A stretch of 64,000 bases of DNA from Hepsetus odoe. Its lineage: Eukaryota; Chordata; Actinopteri; Characiformes; Hepsetidae. The stretch is taken from the NCBI GenBank assembly GCA_017165825.1, contig CM029386.1, positions 10,872,780 to 10,936,779 on the forward strand. Direction: 5' to 3'. This document shows, piece after piece, positions 50,996 through 61,634 of this stretch. Position numbers and translations under genes: made by a program. The notes beneath the pieces are model-generated. The model ran no database searches, was not told the origin of the DNA, and was given only the letters and a program-made list of their open reading frames with translations. How positions within the stretch are numbered: the first letter of the stretch is position 1; the number at the start of each line of letters is the position of its first letter.

Positions 50996-53356
50996 CTACA
51001 TTACACACACACACTAACAATACAAAGTTTTATGCAGGTGTGAAAAAATGCTGTAAACAAATAATGCTTTCAGAAATAATGAATAATAATAAAATGATTG
51101 TTTATTTTTATCAATTTACAAAATGCAAAGTGAGCGAACAAAAGAAAAGAAAAATCTAAATCAAATCAGTATTTGAATCATTTTACCTTTTACTTCAAAC
51201 CAGCATAAGTTCTTCTGAATTTTTACTTGCACAAGAGATCAGGGATTTTGGCCAGGATTATGGTGATTGACATGATCAACCAATTTTACCAAACAGGTAC
51301 TGATGATCATCAGTGTCACACGGAGGTTAAATCACAGTCATGTTTGGAACAACAGACCAGCTTAGTTCCTGCACAAGTGTACTGAAGAGGTGATGCTGTT
51401 TTGAGAAGGCAAAGGATAATTACACCAAATATTGATTTGATTTAGATTTCTCTTTTGTTCATTCACTGCATTTGGTTGATTGATGGAAATAAATGATTAA
51501 CACTTCCATTTCTGAAAGCATTCTTTGTTTACAGCATTTTTACACACCTGCCTAAAACCTTTGCACAGTACTGTATATTCTACATATCATGTGAGATGAC
51601 AAAGTTAACACTTACCCTGTTCTCAAAAAAGCAATTGCCAAGCCAGGCTGTAGCTGCTGCGCTTTATTAGCATCCTCAGCTGCTCCTGAGAATCACAAGA
51701 AAAACACTTGCTTGAACATCAAGAATCTAAAACTTTGTTACTTATATGAGAAATAGGAGTTATCTATACATCCAAGACAGACAGGCAGATAGAAAAATCA
51801 ACAAACATGCAGAAAGTTAACATCAAGTTTAGTGGGGTAGCATTGACCTAGTGGCCGGGACTTGAAAAGTGAAAAAGTGAAAGTGACAACCCTTGTCATT
51901 GCAAGAGGCCACAGCACAGCAGACAGTGAACCACAGCAAGTGGACCTCTGCATTTAACTTAATACACACTCAGAAACACTGCCGTGCAGCAGTGGGCAGC
52001 TATTAGCGCCCGAGGGAGCAGTGAAAGGGACAGCACACCTTTATCACTGCAAAGGGTGCCTCGGGAAATCTATTGGGGAAGGGGTTCGAACCCTGATCCA
52101 TCAGTCATGCGGCCAAAGCCTAACACTGGAGCCGCTGCCCGACTTGAGCAATGGTGCCCTGAGGTGATTTTCCTTCAGCAGTGCACTGTCCCCCATCACT
52201 GCTCCCCAGGTGCTAAATAAGCTGCCCCTGCACGGTGTGTATGGAATTGAAATGCACAGAAAGCATTTCGTTGCGTCTCAGTGTCACTTTCGCTTCATTG
52301 AAAGGCAAACAGCATACATGAGCATCAACCCAAAGGCAGTAAAGCAGATGCATCTCGTGATCTTAAAGTGTACACAAGCACTGTAAGATTTAAACATGAC
52401 TTCAGATTTGACTGCATACACTAAAACAAAAAACGGGGCAGAAAACACAGGCTAAGACTTACTCTTGTAGTCTTGGGCAGTATATGTGTAAGCTCGCTGA
52501 CAAACCGTGCCATGATCAGCTGCTTCCACTAAAGCCACATTCAGCTCCTAGCAATACAACAGAAAACATAATGAACATACATCAGCTGGGGCTAAAAAGA
52601 GAAGGAGACTTTATTGAAAGTAAAGAAGACAGACCCGGCTGTGTGGAACTTTCCTGGAACAGGTCTACAGTTACAGAGACTCCACCGAGATGCACTTCCT
52701 GTCCACTGTTTAAAGCCATTTCACCTCTAAATCTGATAAATATGACTCTAAGCGTGACCGTGGTCATGACCGCGAGTTTCTAAAGTAAACCGAACTTCTT
52801 TAAGAAGCTAACTAGCTGGCTAAGACGCGTTGCTAATGCTAGCCACTAGACCGGGTGACTTTTAAAAAAAAAAGGTATTTAATAGCTTGTTTTGTAACAA
52901 ATTCATCCAACCGAAGATGATACGGCGTCAGATATATAGCCAGCTTTGGGAAAACTTTATCCGAGGCCGGAAGGCCAGCTAATGTTTATTTGGTTTGTGG
53001 AAAACATGCTAGCAGCACGAAAACATGCAGATTTCCTTGCTTGGAAATATGTACGTTCGTGAATTTTCTAACGCACTATAGTGCCCAAGCTACACGGAAC
53101 TCAGCCAGACTGTGTTTCAGAGCCTGTAGTGGGTTTAAGAGAGTTATGAAACTAAAAGTAATCACTAGAATGTGAGCTACAACCAACGTTAATAAACAAC
53201 GTTACCTCAAGAGCTCGTTTGGGGTCCTGGTCTATGAAAGTGTCAGTAAAACTCCTGTCAAAAGAAAATAATTCAGAGGCACGTGGTTTACCAGCTCGGT
53301 GTTATAATATAGAGGAAACGTTGTTGGGAAAGCAGGACTAACCTGTCGCTCGCCAT
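35815..53356 (-). CDS. sugt1: SGT1 homolog, HSP90/kinetochore co-chaperone, 13 coding exons
   Basis: Adaptor between HSP90 and SKP1/SCF complexes, needed for kinetochore assembly in known homologs. Coding exons from 5': 53356-53343, 53254-53206, 52547-52463, 51685-51616, 49497-49427, 48864-48811, 45744-45716, 45185-45160, 45011-44915, 43050-42943, 36898-36802, 36665-36493 and 35919-35815. They sum to 978 nt (325 residues; human short form 333). Residues about 5-110 are the TPR region ('CQRAYTYTAQDY', 'ALRTG'-like 'AFLRTG', 'AEYHLNNIDAAHQAF'). About 134-225 is the CS (p23-like) domain, opening 'YDWYQTESQV' with 'LPSGEDYYL' and 'RWEKLEG'. About 235-325 is the SGS domain ('YPSSSHYTRNWDKL', 'EGDAALNKLFQQIY', 'FMESGGTVLSTNW'). 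The 29-nt exon was placed by phase and by its 'NGTS' match to human 'NGSE'. Start: the only ATG before the first splice site. Convergent with cnmd. Confidence 0.94.
36899..42942. other. sugt1 intron 10 (about 6 kb)
   Basis: The largest sugt1 intron. A (GT)n run at 39971-39998 and poly(A)/poly(T) tracts are the only repeats recognised. An open frame at 41290-41538 (+) is noted but not supported as a gene. Segments near 37730-38460 are GC-richer. Confidence 0.55.
39971..39998. repeat. (GT)n microsatellite
   Basis: About 13 GT units inside sugt1 intron 10. Confidence 0.9.
43051..44635. other. sugt1 intron 9, first part
   Basis: A G-rich acceptor side next to exon 10, then unique DNA with T-rich tracts near 43870. 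No gene or known transposon recognised. Confidence 0.5.
44636..44848 (+). repeat. V-SINE-like element, full length
   Basis: tRNA-like head 'ggtggtggtctagtggtag' with B box 'ggttcgaatccc', middle 'ctgagcaagacccttaaccc', and a complete 3' tail 'ctctggataagagcgtctgc' plus 'taaatgtaagta'. Lies in sugt1 intron 9. Same family as 2716-2932. Confidence 0.92.
45745..47412. other. sugt1 intron 6, exon-7 side
   Basis: No transposon or exon seen apart from short A-rich runs. Unique DNA. Confidence 0.5.
47413..47690 (-). repeat. tRNA-derived SINE plus adjacent tail fragment
   Basis: A diverged - strand SINE (47413-47655: 'tttaacccatcacaaaggca', 'gggacaatatcttactcaag', head 'tggtggcctagtgg'). It is followed at 47660-47690 by a second GTGAAA-type SINE tail that runs into a short 'ctggtga' repeat. 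Confidence 0.8.
48313..48478 (+). repeat. V-SINE-like element, 3' truncated
   Basis: Contains the head region with B box 'ggttcgaatccc' and the 'ctgagcaagacccataaccc' block. It stops after 'aatggaagtcact', before the LINE2-type tail. Confidence 0.8.
50161..50733. mobile_element. Tigger/pogo-like MITE (about 573 bp)
   Basis: TA-flanked element in sugt1 intron 4. Its left end 'cagtggtaccttgggttacg' is inverted at the right end ('...ccaaagtaccactg'), with a further inner 'gggttacgagca' repeat. The terminal sequence resembles Tigger-type ends, which begin CAGTNGTACCTYGG. No transposase remains. Confidence 0.75.
50841..51000. repeat. compound (GT)n/(AT)n microsatellite
   Basis: A run of about 13 GT units, then about 120 bp of AT repeats with small interruptions such as 'ataacatata' and 'actataactat'. 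Self-complementary and likely to fold back. Confidence 0.95.
51020..51573. mobile_element. Tc1/mariner-type element, degenerate left end
   Basis: Same family as 28073-28513. The right end is intact ('cctaaaacctttgcacagtactg', then TA). The left end is eroded into the microsatellite. It carries about 110 bp of interior ('tgatgatcatcagtgtcaca') that the 441-bp copy lacks but 63664-64000 has. Confidence 0.8.
51834..52300 (+). repeat. tRNA-derived SINE split by another SINE (host copy)
   Basis: A + strand SINE. Its head ('ggtagcattgacctagtgg') lies at 51834-51865 and its body and tail resume at 52141 ('gcaatggtgccctgaggtga' to 'gtcactttcgcttc'). The interruption is the - strand SINE at 51866-52140. 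Confidence 0.8.
51866..52140 (-). repeat. tRNA-derived SINE inserted in another SINE, with 7-bp target duplication
   Basis: A - strand copy with tail 'aaagtgaaaaagtgaaagtg', 'gaggccacagcacagcagac', B box 'ggttcgaaccc' and head 'ggagccgctgccc' (reading +). It is flanked by the exact repeat 'gacttga' at 51859-51865 and 52141-52147, the target-site duplication expected of retroposition. Confidence 0.88.
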
Positions 53357-53385
53357 CACTGTGATACTGTCGCTGCTGAACGTCT

Positions 53386-53395
53386 AGAAAGTTCT
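53386..53395. promoter_or_regulatory. sugt1: candidate heat-shock element upstream of sugt1
   Basis: The sequence 'agaaagttct' fits nGAAnnTTCn, the two-unit core of a heat-shock element, 30-39 bp upstream of the sugt1 start codon on its 5' side. Only two perfect adjacent units are seen, so this could be chance. Confidence 0.3.
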
Positions 53396-53489
53396 AGCTG
53401 AAAAGCGAAACTGAAGGCCCTATAGAGACATGTAAACATGAGCGCTGACAACACCCGACAAAATAAAAGCACGGAAGCCTACTTGTTCT

Positions 53490-53492
<3 letters not shown>

Positions 53493-53543
<51 letters not shown>
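53493..53543. repeat. (GT)n microsatellite
   Basis: About 25 GT units directly before the Tc1-type element. Confidence 0.95.
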
Positions 53544-53544
<1 letters not shown>

Positions 53545-53545
<1 letters not shown>

Positions 53546-54083
53546 TGTACTGTGTAAAAGTTTTAGGCAGATGTGAAAAAATGCTGTAAACAAAGAACGC
53601 TTTCAGAAATATAAATAATGATTGTTTATATTTATCAATTTACACAAAATGCAAAGAAGTGAAGCGGGCATAAAAAGAAAAATCTAAATCAGATCAATAT
53701 TTGGTGTTTCTACCTTTTGCCTTCAAACCAACATCAGTTCTTCTGGCCCCACAGAGCCCTGATCTCAACATCATCCAGTGTGTATGGATTACAGGAAGAG
53801 ACAGAAAGGATGTGAAATACCATCCATTAGATCTGTGGTTAGATTTCTCAAGATGTTTGGAACAACCTACCAACCGGTTCCTTTAAAACTGTGGCAGGTG
53901 TACCTAGAAGAACTGATGATACTTTGTTTGAAGGCAAAGTGATGCACCAAATATTGATGTGATTCATTTCTCTGATTCATTCACAATCATTTGTTGATTG
54001 ATCGAACATGAAATGATTAACTGCTTTCATTTTTGAAAGCATTTTTGTTTTAAGCTTTATACACCTTCTAAAACTTTTGCTAT

Positions 54084-54088
<5 letters not shown>
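53545..54088. mobile_element. Tc1/mariner element with a dead transposase remnant
   Basis: Diverged family ends ('tgtactgtgtaaaagtttta' at the left; 'ctaaaacttttgctatgtac' at the right) flank a piece of transposase read on the + strand at about 53744-53880. It contains 'PQSPDLNIIQCVW', the motif around the last catalytic residue of Tc1-type DDE transposases. The expected glutamate is glutamine here, and the frame stops soon after. Confidence 0.82.

Positions 54089-54153
<65 letters not shown>
54088..54153. repeat. (AT)n microsatellite
   Basis: About 33 AT units abutting the right end of the Tc1-type element. Confidence 0.95.
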
Positions 54154-54157
<4 letters not shown>

Positions 54158-54456
54158 TTCTTTTATTTAAGTCTAAGAAAAGCTTGAGAAAGTACTTCAA
54201 GTATATTGGCAATGTATATCAATGTATCTTGGTACATATCAATAAATATTTCAATAAATAAGCAATTCACTCCAATTCACCTGGTGTGCATGTTTTTGGA
54301 CAGTGGAAATCCCAGCTTGGAATTGAACCCTACTTTGATAACCATACAATATTGGAAAATATCACAGATGAATATTCCGGTCATCAGGGAACTTTTTACC
54401 TAATAGTTTATGCAATAATATTCTTTATGGCTTGAAAGAACTTTAAATGAAATTTC

Positions 54457-54646
54457 TAGTCATTGTGAAACGCAGCACAGCGAATTTCACCTATACACAC
54501 ACGGAGCAGGGGGCAGCTATTGAAAGCTGTGATGGGGACGGTATCTTGCTCAAAGGTACCACAGGGCAACCTACTGGTGAGGGAATCAAACCTACAATCT
54601 TCTGAGCCAGAGGCCAATGCCCCTAACCACTAGGCCACTGCTGCCC
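54457..54646 (-). repeat. tRNA-derived SINE, deleted
   Basis: - strand copy with 'gtgaaacgcagcacagc', 'gggggcagctattgaaag', 'ggtatcttgctcaaaggtac' and head 'ggggcagcagtggcctag'. Closest in form to the copy at 1-220. Confidence 0.85.
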
Positions 54647-54659
54647 CTGTTAGAACTTT

Positions 54660-55330
54660 TAGAAGCATTCCATAATGGCCAATATACAGACACTTGACCA
54701 TCACATCACAAGATCAGGGAACCTGATTCCAGTTAAAAAAAACCATGCAGTCATGGTGGAACAGGAAGGCCCTTCCCCACACTGTTATCAAAAAAACTGA
54801 GAGCAAATTTCATTGTTAAAAAACATCTTTGTGTGCTCTTGTATCAACACTTGGCACTATGCACTCTGGACCTTCAGGTTATCCTGGCATTCATTCTGCC
54901 AGTGAACTGTGATCCATCACCCAAAAAAACAAGACCCCACTGTTTCAGTGTCCAGTGGTTCCTTTTCTTTACATCACTGCAGTCTCAGACCTACATGCAG
55001 CTGCTTGGCCATGGAAACCCATTTAATGACGCCCACAAGATGGTCTTGTGCTGACATATTTGAAGCTAGATTGAAACTAGAATGAGCGATGCCGGTTAGC
55101 AGGGGTGATCTTTACACGTTCTTTGCTTTAGCACTTGGTGGAACATTGCTGTGAGTTTCTGAGGTCTGTAACATCTCTGAGCTGCTAATACATCTTCTGT
55201 GTCGGAGCATAGTTCAACATAACTAGTGCAGCACTCAGCAGGCCAGATGTTTCATGAATTTGAATCAAAGGTGACATCCTTTGAGTACAACACATGTAAA
55301 TTACTGAGCTCCTCAGCAAGACCCTCTACT
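54660..55330. other. gene-free stretch
   Basis: No exon or known repeat recognised. The open frame at 54833-55054 (+) has no recognisable family features. Confidence 0.4.
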
Positions 55331-55525
55331 TTGGGGTGGTGGTCTAGCAGTCAGGGACTAGGGCCCAGGATCTGACGGTTGTGGGTTTGAATCCCAGACC
55401 AGTAGGTTGCCCTGAAGTATCCTTGAGCAAGGTATCATCCCCATCACTGCTACCTGCTGTGTGTGTGTGTGTGTGGTCCACTGTGTGCTGTTTCATGATG
55501 ACAATTAGTCACTTTCACTTCACTA
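55331..55525 (+). repeat. tRNA-derived SINE with internal deletion
   Basis: Head 'ggggtggtggtctagcagtc', B box 'gggtttgaatccc', 'gtaggttgccctgaagtatc', then a (GT)n run and tail 'agtcactttcacttcac'. Confidence 0.85.
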
Positions 55526-55573
55526 CTGCCACTGTTGGTACTCTTTATTAAATGTTCTTGTTTAGGCCCTTTA

Positions 55574-55740
55574 ATCCTTGTGGGTTTGAGTCCTAGGCCA
55601 GTAGGTTGCCCTGAGGTACCCTTAGGGAAGGTACCGCCCCTGGCACTGCTCCCCAGGCGCTGGATATGGCTGCCCACGGTTCAACTTTGTTGTACGGGTT
55701 AAACGCATAGAATGTGGTTCATGTGTGCTGTGCTATATTG
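55574..55740 (+). repeat. tRNA-derived SINE, head missing
   Basis: Starts at the B box ('gggtttgagtcct'), continues 'gtaggttgccctgaggtacc', 'ggcactgctccccaggcgct', and ends near 'gtgtgctgtgcta'. It follows the previous copy by about 50 bp in the same orientation. Confidence 0.8.
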
Positions 55741-55744
55741 TGTT

Positions 55745-58674
55745 TTCAGTCAGTTTCTCACAAAATAACTTTGTTCACACTTTAATGATTTAATAATACA
55801 GAATTTTGAATAATCTGCATAATCCCCCGTTGGGAATTTGAGATAAAAAAAGAATACAAAACTATTTACATTGAAAATGAGAGCTGCCAGGTGTTCACCC
55901 ACCCTCGTAGGGTACAGATGGTAAAGCTGTTCAGCTTCACGAGTCTCTCGACTCCGACGCCAACGGCTACTCTCGAACAATTCCAACAGCTTTCTTAACG
56001 TACAACAGAAGCAATTCATGTTTTTTTTTTTTTTTTTATATATTGTGCTGTGTAATATTGCATTGGGCCAAAGGCCATCTAGCTAAAATGAAATTGTAGT
56101 TTTAGAATTAATATTAATCTGACTCTCAAGCCTGAGATTTATCAGCATTTGTTTTTCTAATGAGCAATTTTTTTTTTTTTTGGATGCCAGCAGTTTGGCT
56201 CAAATGAAAAAAAAAACATTTTATAGTAAATTGAAGAAATAAATCATGCCTAAACAATCATAAGTCAACAGAAATTGAATGCTAAAGGTTCCAAATGAAA
56301 ATGACAAAAAATAATATAAATGTAAATATTTTATATTATAATATAAAAGGTGTTTGCATGGGTGGATTTCAATTTGGATGTCATTATTTGAAGTTTCGGG
56401 AAAAAAAAGATTTTTTATTCCAATTTAAAAATACCTATTTTTCTGTCATTTTAGCTCTTATTCATTGTCATTAGCCAAATGACAAGTTTTAAATGAGAAT
56501 GAACAGATATTTTCTACCCAGTGCGTGTAACAACCTTTTGTGTTGCGTTCTGCAGTAAAAAACACAATCAGTTTTGAGTCCAAAACAAAATATTCACTCC
56601 CAGTTCTTGTGGAAAATGCAGAATATTTTATTTCTTAAATACTAGGTGCATAACTTGACAACCGTTTGAGTATAAAATGGGTCGGAATCAAATACAGTGA
56701 TATAAAAAGCTTCATATTTTCAGCAAACTGAGGCTTACATGTTCGGTAATGACAGCAATACGTTTACATAAAGCCTGAATTGCATAATCAGTTCATCAAA
56801 AGGAGGGAAAACGAGTCATATTGAAGGATATAATTAAGAATATGGCTTTTTAATCCATTACTTTTTGTACAGGCGTTTTCCTTGGAAATATTAAGTAAGC
56901 CAAGAAATTAAAAAGCAAAAGAAGAAAAATAAAATGTCACAGTCACTGTTAAATCTCACAGTACTACAGCACATAATGAAAGAGCCAAAGAAAGACAGAA
57001 GAGGACCTCAGATTTAGAAAGTCTTATATAGGCTAGTATATAAAAGATTGTTTTTCTTGGTCGTGGATTAGTTTATTGGCTGTTTAAGACTAGAACTTTG
57101 GTGAACCAAATAAATGATTTCCTTTATTCTGCTTTGTATCGTTCTCAAAAGGTGTAAAGGTGAAGGAAAATACTCAGCAGGTATGGAATTTTTACAAACG
57201 TGGGAAACATGCTAAAAAAAAAAAAATCAGCTCAAGTGAAAGAAAAAGAACTGTTGTATCCTGGAGCCAGAACTTTTAAACAGGCAGCTCAGACTTGCAG
57301 GTATGTTTCAACTAAGACTGTGAACTCAGTAACAGTAAACTATGCCTTACTAATTTTAAAAACGGTCCATTAGTTCATCATAAATCCATCACTGCTCTTG
57401 TGCTTGTGGTATAAATAGCAAACTACACATTTTCTCAATTTCCATCCTTCAAACCTTACTAGAAAACATCAAACGGAAGCATCGCCCTCCTGACCGAACG
57501 CGAGATGCGTTCAAATGAAACTGCTGCAAAGCAGGTCCTACGATCAAAATATGAAAATGGGATTTCAATCCTTTAATGAGTATTGTCTGATGATCAGTGG
57601 ACTTTTTTCTTTCCCCCAAACTTGTATTGCCCACGGTCAAAATATAGAACAAGATTTTTCTCCAGTGAAAAGACCAGCTGTCATTCACACTTCTTTTTTC
57701 TCCAAAGTGAAAGGACCAAAGAAATTCGCCAAAATGGCAAAACTCTTACATTTACTCACACTGAAAATATAGAGGTACAAAATCTTTGTTCCACTGTGAG
57801 GCGGCTCCACCGCTGGAGTTCCTTCCAAAAATAAACCCGCATTGGACAGTGATGTCACCTGGAAATTGCGTCTTTTGGTTAGGCATATGCCAGAAAGCAT
57901 ACTAAACACATAATGGAGAGCAGCAATACGAGCATATCAGAGCATATCACCTGGTTTAAAATTATTTCCTAAAAAACGGTCACCAAAATGAGAGCACTGC
58001 CATAACAGTTTTCATATTTAGATCTAATATTTGGTCCTGGTCAGAATGGGGTCTTTATATATGAAAGGTCTCTTTTACAATATCCCAGTATAACGTTCAC
58101 ATGATTGCATTCTTGCAATTAATTACCAAGACGTTGAGCATGACATACAGTTTTACAACTGAGCAAAAAGAAGCAGTGCATTTATGTTTTAATGAGGAGT
58201 TTTCTAGAAAAATTCATTATAACTCCATACCGTCAAGGTTACATTAAGTCCTTCCTATCTCTCCTCCCATAAACAGTAGTTTATTGCCTTGAAGGGCTAA
58301 ACGGTAACATTGATTTGTGAAAGATGTCTCAAATGAAAGTGGTATTCATTTCATGGCCAAAAAAAACCCAAAAAAACCTGACATCACATGTCAGTGTACA
58401 ACCCTGAGGCATAATATTGCAGTAGATCTTTTAGGGCACTTAAGTGAAGAAAGAATAAGTTGCACAGGGATCACAGATCTAAAAGCAAAACACAAGATCT
58501 GATAGCATAGAAAGGTGCAAAGAAATGGCAAGAAACAAGGACAGGGGAAAAAAAAAAAAAAAAAAAAAGGAGTGACTAAATTCCAGTGCACTGTGCCAAA
58601 GTCCCAAAGGAATGTGATGAGTAAGGCTTTATGGTGTTTGACTAATGATGGCTCATTCCAAACCTTGCCTGAAC
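55745..58674 (-). other. intergenic DNA and elf1 3' UTR
   Basis: No other gene. The part nearest elf1 is probably its 3' UTR. - strand AATAAA signals lie at 57128-57123, 57077-57072 and 56632-56627, and which is used is unknown. No SINE or DNA transposon is visible between 56040 and 58674, unlike the flanking DNA. Confidence 0.5.
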
Positions 58675-61176
58675 TTAACCTGAAGACTCCACTGTTTCAG
58701 TGCTGGAAGTGTAACCCACCCAAGAGTCATTGATGATTACAACACTTAGAGGCTCCATCTTCATTTCAGACAGACTCTTCATGCCCATATCCGCTACCTG
58801 GTAAGCTTCTAGGGACTGGTTGGCTCCGCTTAGCTCTGTGGCCTCAGGCAGTGCTTTGGATTCTTGGTCCAGGCCGAATTGACCCAAGCTGTGCTGTGGT
58901 TCTGTCGCCGTGACGACGGAATGGATAACTGTGCCTGGAGGCTGAGTCACCAGTTGCTGCCCTCCTGTCACAAACGTCACCACTGAGGCACCGGTACTAC
59001 TTGACCCTGAAGCAGAGCTTGTTACCACCTCGCAATGTGTGATATCTTCTGGTCTAGGATCTGACGAAGATTCATCCAAGGCAACGTCCTGCACAACGAG
59101 GGTCATTTCCTCCGAGTCTGGAATGGCTTGCATAATGAACTGCGGAGAGGCCAACATAGACCCGTCCATTCCCTGTTCATTGGGTGTTACTGGAACCAGC
59201 TGCAGGGTAACAATCTGATTATCCTGGTTGTCCTCCTGCTCTTCGGTGGCCTGAAGCTCCAGCTGTTGCTGTTCTACTTCCATGGTCACTTGCTTCTCGC
59301 GGAGGCTCTCCAATAGCTGAGCAGTGCGGAAGATTGAACCATGCTGACCTGGCTGGATGGACTGCACGTTTTGGAGAGTCCTCAACATCTCAGCTGAAAT
59401 GATGGGCAGATGTTGCTGCTGGATGAGACCTAACCGCCGGGTGGCCCTGGCGGTGCCCATGTCCTCATCAGGGTGGTCGACTCCATCACGCTGACCTCCA
59501 TTAACTATCCTGCGCGTCTTTGTGCTCTGAGAGAATGGTTTGTGAGAAGCGATCAGTTCTGGCTGAATGTTGGGTGTGAAGTGTAAAGTCTGCTCACTGG
59601 AGGTATCTTCTTCATTTTGCTTGCTAGCATCATTACCACCACTGCCATCTTCATCATCATCACCTATGTAGACAATGTTTTTTGGCATCTCAGCAAACTG
59701 ATACACCAGTCTCTGACCTTCAACTTTATTCAGGATACCGCGCTGATAGTAGTATCTATTAAAGGGAAAAGTGGCAAACCACACCATGCAGAAAAACCAC
59801 ATTTAGCACAATGAATATCTTCGCTATCTCATCCTTTACTAGCATTTTCAGTAAGTTAACTTACCGGAGTGCTCTTCCCATTGTTTCATAGTTCATGTCT
59901 GGTTTATTTTTGTGCTTGCCCCACAATTGAGACACAGCCTTGGAGTCCACAAGCTTGAAAATGCCCTTTTCACGATTGGTCCACTTGATGTACCTGGGGC
60001 AGGCATTCTTGTCCTGAAGCAATGCAATCAAGAACTCCCAAAGGTAAAGTGTGTTTCCTGCAGGCAAAATATAACTTCTATGTAAGGCAGGATTACTGTT
60101 ATTCATATGATGCATCAACTAAAATCACTTCTCTAATAGTTTCATCAACAGACTTCAGCAGAATTAAACAGTCCTCACCTTTGCCATCCTTGCTCTTCTT
60201 AACAGTGATATCAGGCATTGGAGAATGAGGCCTGGGTCTTTTTGGTTTTCTACCTGCGATCAGAAAAAGAATCATTAATAACAACAAAACATGTTAGAAT
60301 ATGAATACATTTGAGATTTAGAACGTGTAGACTCGTGGTCACATTTTTTAGCCTTTGGCTTGTTTTCCTCAATGATGCTTTTCTGAAAACTGAGCCACTG
60401 TTGTTGTCCAACAAGGCTGTCCGTCAGAACCTGGGTACCGTCTCCAAGCGGCGAGGTCAAAAACAACTGAGCTGTAGTAGGGGGAAAAAGGAAAAAAACA
60501 AAACCAAAAGGTAAACTCAACTTCAGCAAAATCCAACTGTTAAGAAGCAAATATTCAGAGTGGCGCTGATCATGCACTGAAAACCGTTACTGATTTTATT
60601 CATAACAGTAGACCTAGACGTCTCCACGTGTTTAACAACCATCAACTATCCCGATTGTAACGTATCTCCAAATCAGTGAAGCCTTCTTCTCAAAGAACCT
60701 GACTTTCTTGGAGTTGATAACAATAAAATAAATGTGTGTACTGTGCGCTCAAAAACCATCCTTAACACCATGTCAGACATCAAACGCACTCTTTCCCGTG
60801 TGGAGTAGAAACCTCGTAAAGTAGCTTTCAGAGGTATGAACTTATTTCCCAACACTGTGGCTGACATCCTGATCCTCATTTTTATGCAGACATTTAGAAA
60901 GAAAGTAGTGGACTGACCGGTTTAAGGGGTGTAACACTTTCAGTAACATTTTACTAGTTAGTACAGGGTTGTGAATTTCTAATATACACAAAAAATAAAG
61001 TCTATGCAATGCAAAGGAGCTCCAAAAAGGGGAGAAAGCGAAGAAGCTTCATCTCCTCTACTCACAGAGCTGCTTCTCATCCAGGGAGAGTGGAAACGAA
61101 GAGTCTATATTGAGCAGGGCTTCAGCAGCTTCAGCCGACTCCAGAGGATCCTCATTACCGCTCTGATAGGCCTCCA
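58675..61176 (-). CDS. elf1: ETS transcription factor ELF1 (five coding exons seen; canonical N-terminus not found)
   Basis: Nuclear DNA-binding regulator of the ELF subfamily. Coding exons from 5': 61176-61066, 60471-60343, 60253-60179, 60057-59865 and 59755-58675, with matching phases (1,589 nt). The first holds an acidic conserved region ('EAAEALLNIDS', 'LDEKQL'). A basic stretch ('RKPKRPRPHSP', 'VKKSKDGKG') leads into the ETS domain ('LYLWEFLIALLQD', 'YIKWTNREKGIFKLVDS', 'GKHKNKPDMNYETMGRALR', then 'YYYQRGIL' in the next exon). The glutamine-rich C-terminal exon ends the protein. 'IFRTAQLLE', 'QFIMQAIPDSE' and 'QPPGTVIHSV' in it match ELF1 better than ELF2 or ELF4. The first exon enters in phase 1; about 85 residues present in human ELF1 upstream of it are not seen between 61177 and 64000. 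The donor at 60343 (AAT|GTGACC) is weak. Downstream of it on the + coordinate axis lies sugt1, same strand. Confidence 0.92.
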
Positions 61177-61634
61177 CTGCAATTCCAACAGAAGAACAGA
61201 AGATCAGCTGCGAGCATCTCTGAACTGACACTGACACAGCGGTCACCTGACCGCCTGACAGACTGTCATTCAATCCGAAAGTGAGGAAAACTGCACTTCT
61301 CCGACCGGCTGGAGGGAAATCCCGCTCCTGTGTGCAACACAGAATGACATTTTTGTCATTTCCTCCAGTGCTTTTCCCCTTTAGGCCGTGTGAAGTGCAG
61401 TTTTGAACACTTATGGCTGTTTTTCGCCGGTGAACACGCCAGGCTGAGGCGGCAGCTAAGATGCTAACAGTTAGCCAGCCAGTGAAAAAAGTTGCCCAGC
61501 AGTGTCTCTAAACCTCCTGCGAGAGACGAGTGTGGCTTAAACCCCTCAGGTCTTCGGTTTGTGAATAAAAAGAAGTCATTTTGCTCTTTCACACACACGG
61601 TTCTGCAACAGGAACAGATTAACACGCGAGGAAA

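Noticed and set aside
52990..53175. Short + strand gene divergent from the sugt1 start
   Set aside because: The 61-codon frame lies in sugt1 intron 2 and shows no recognisable protein features.
61058..61273. elf1 start at the in-frame ATG at 61273
   Set aside because: The sequence just before 61176 is a strong polypyrimidine tract ending in CAG, so 61177-61273 is more likely intron.
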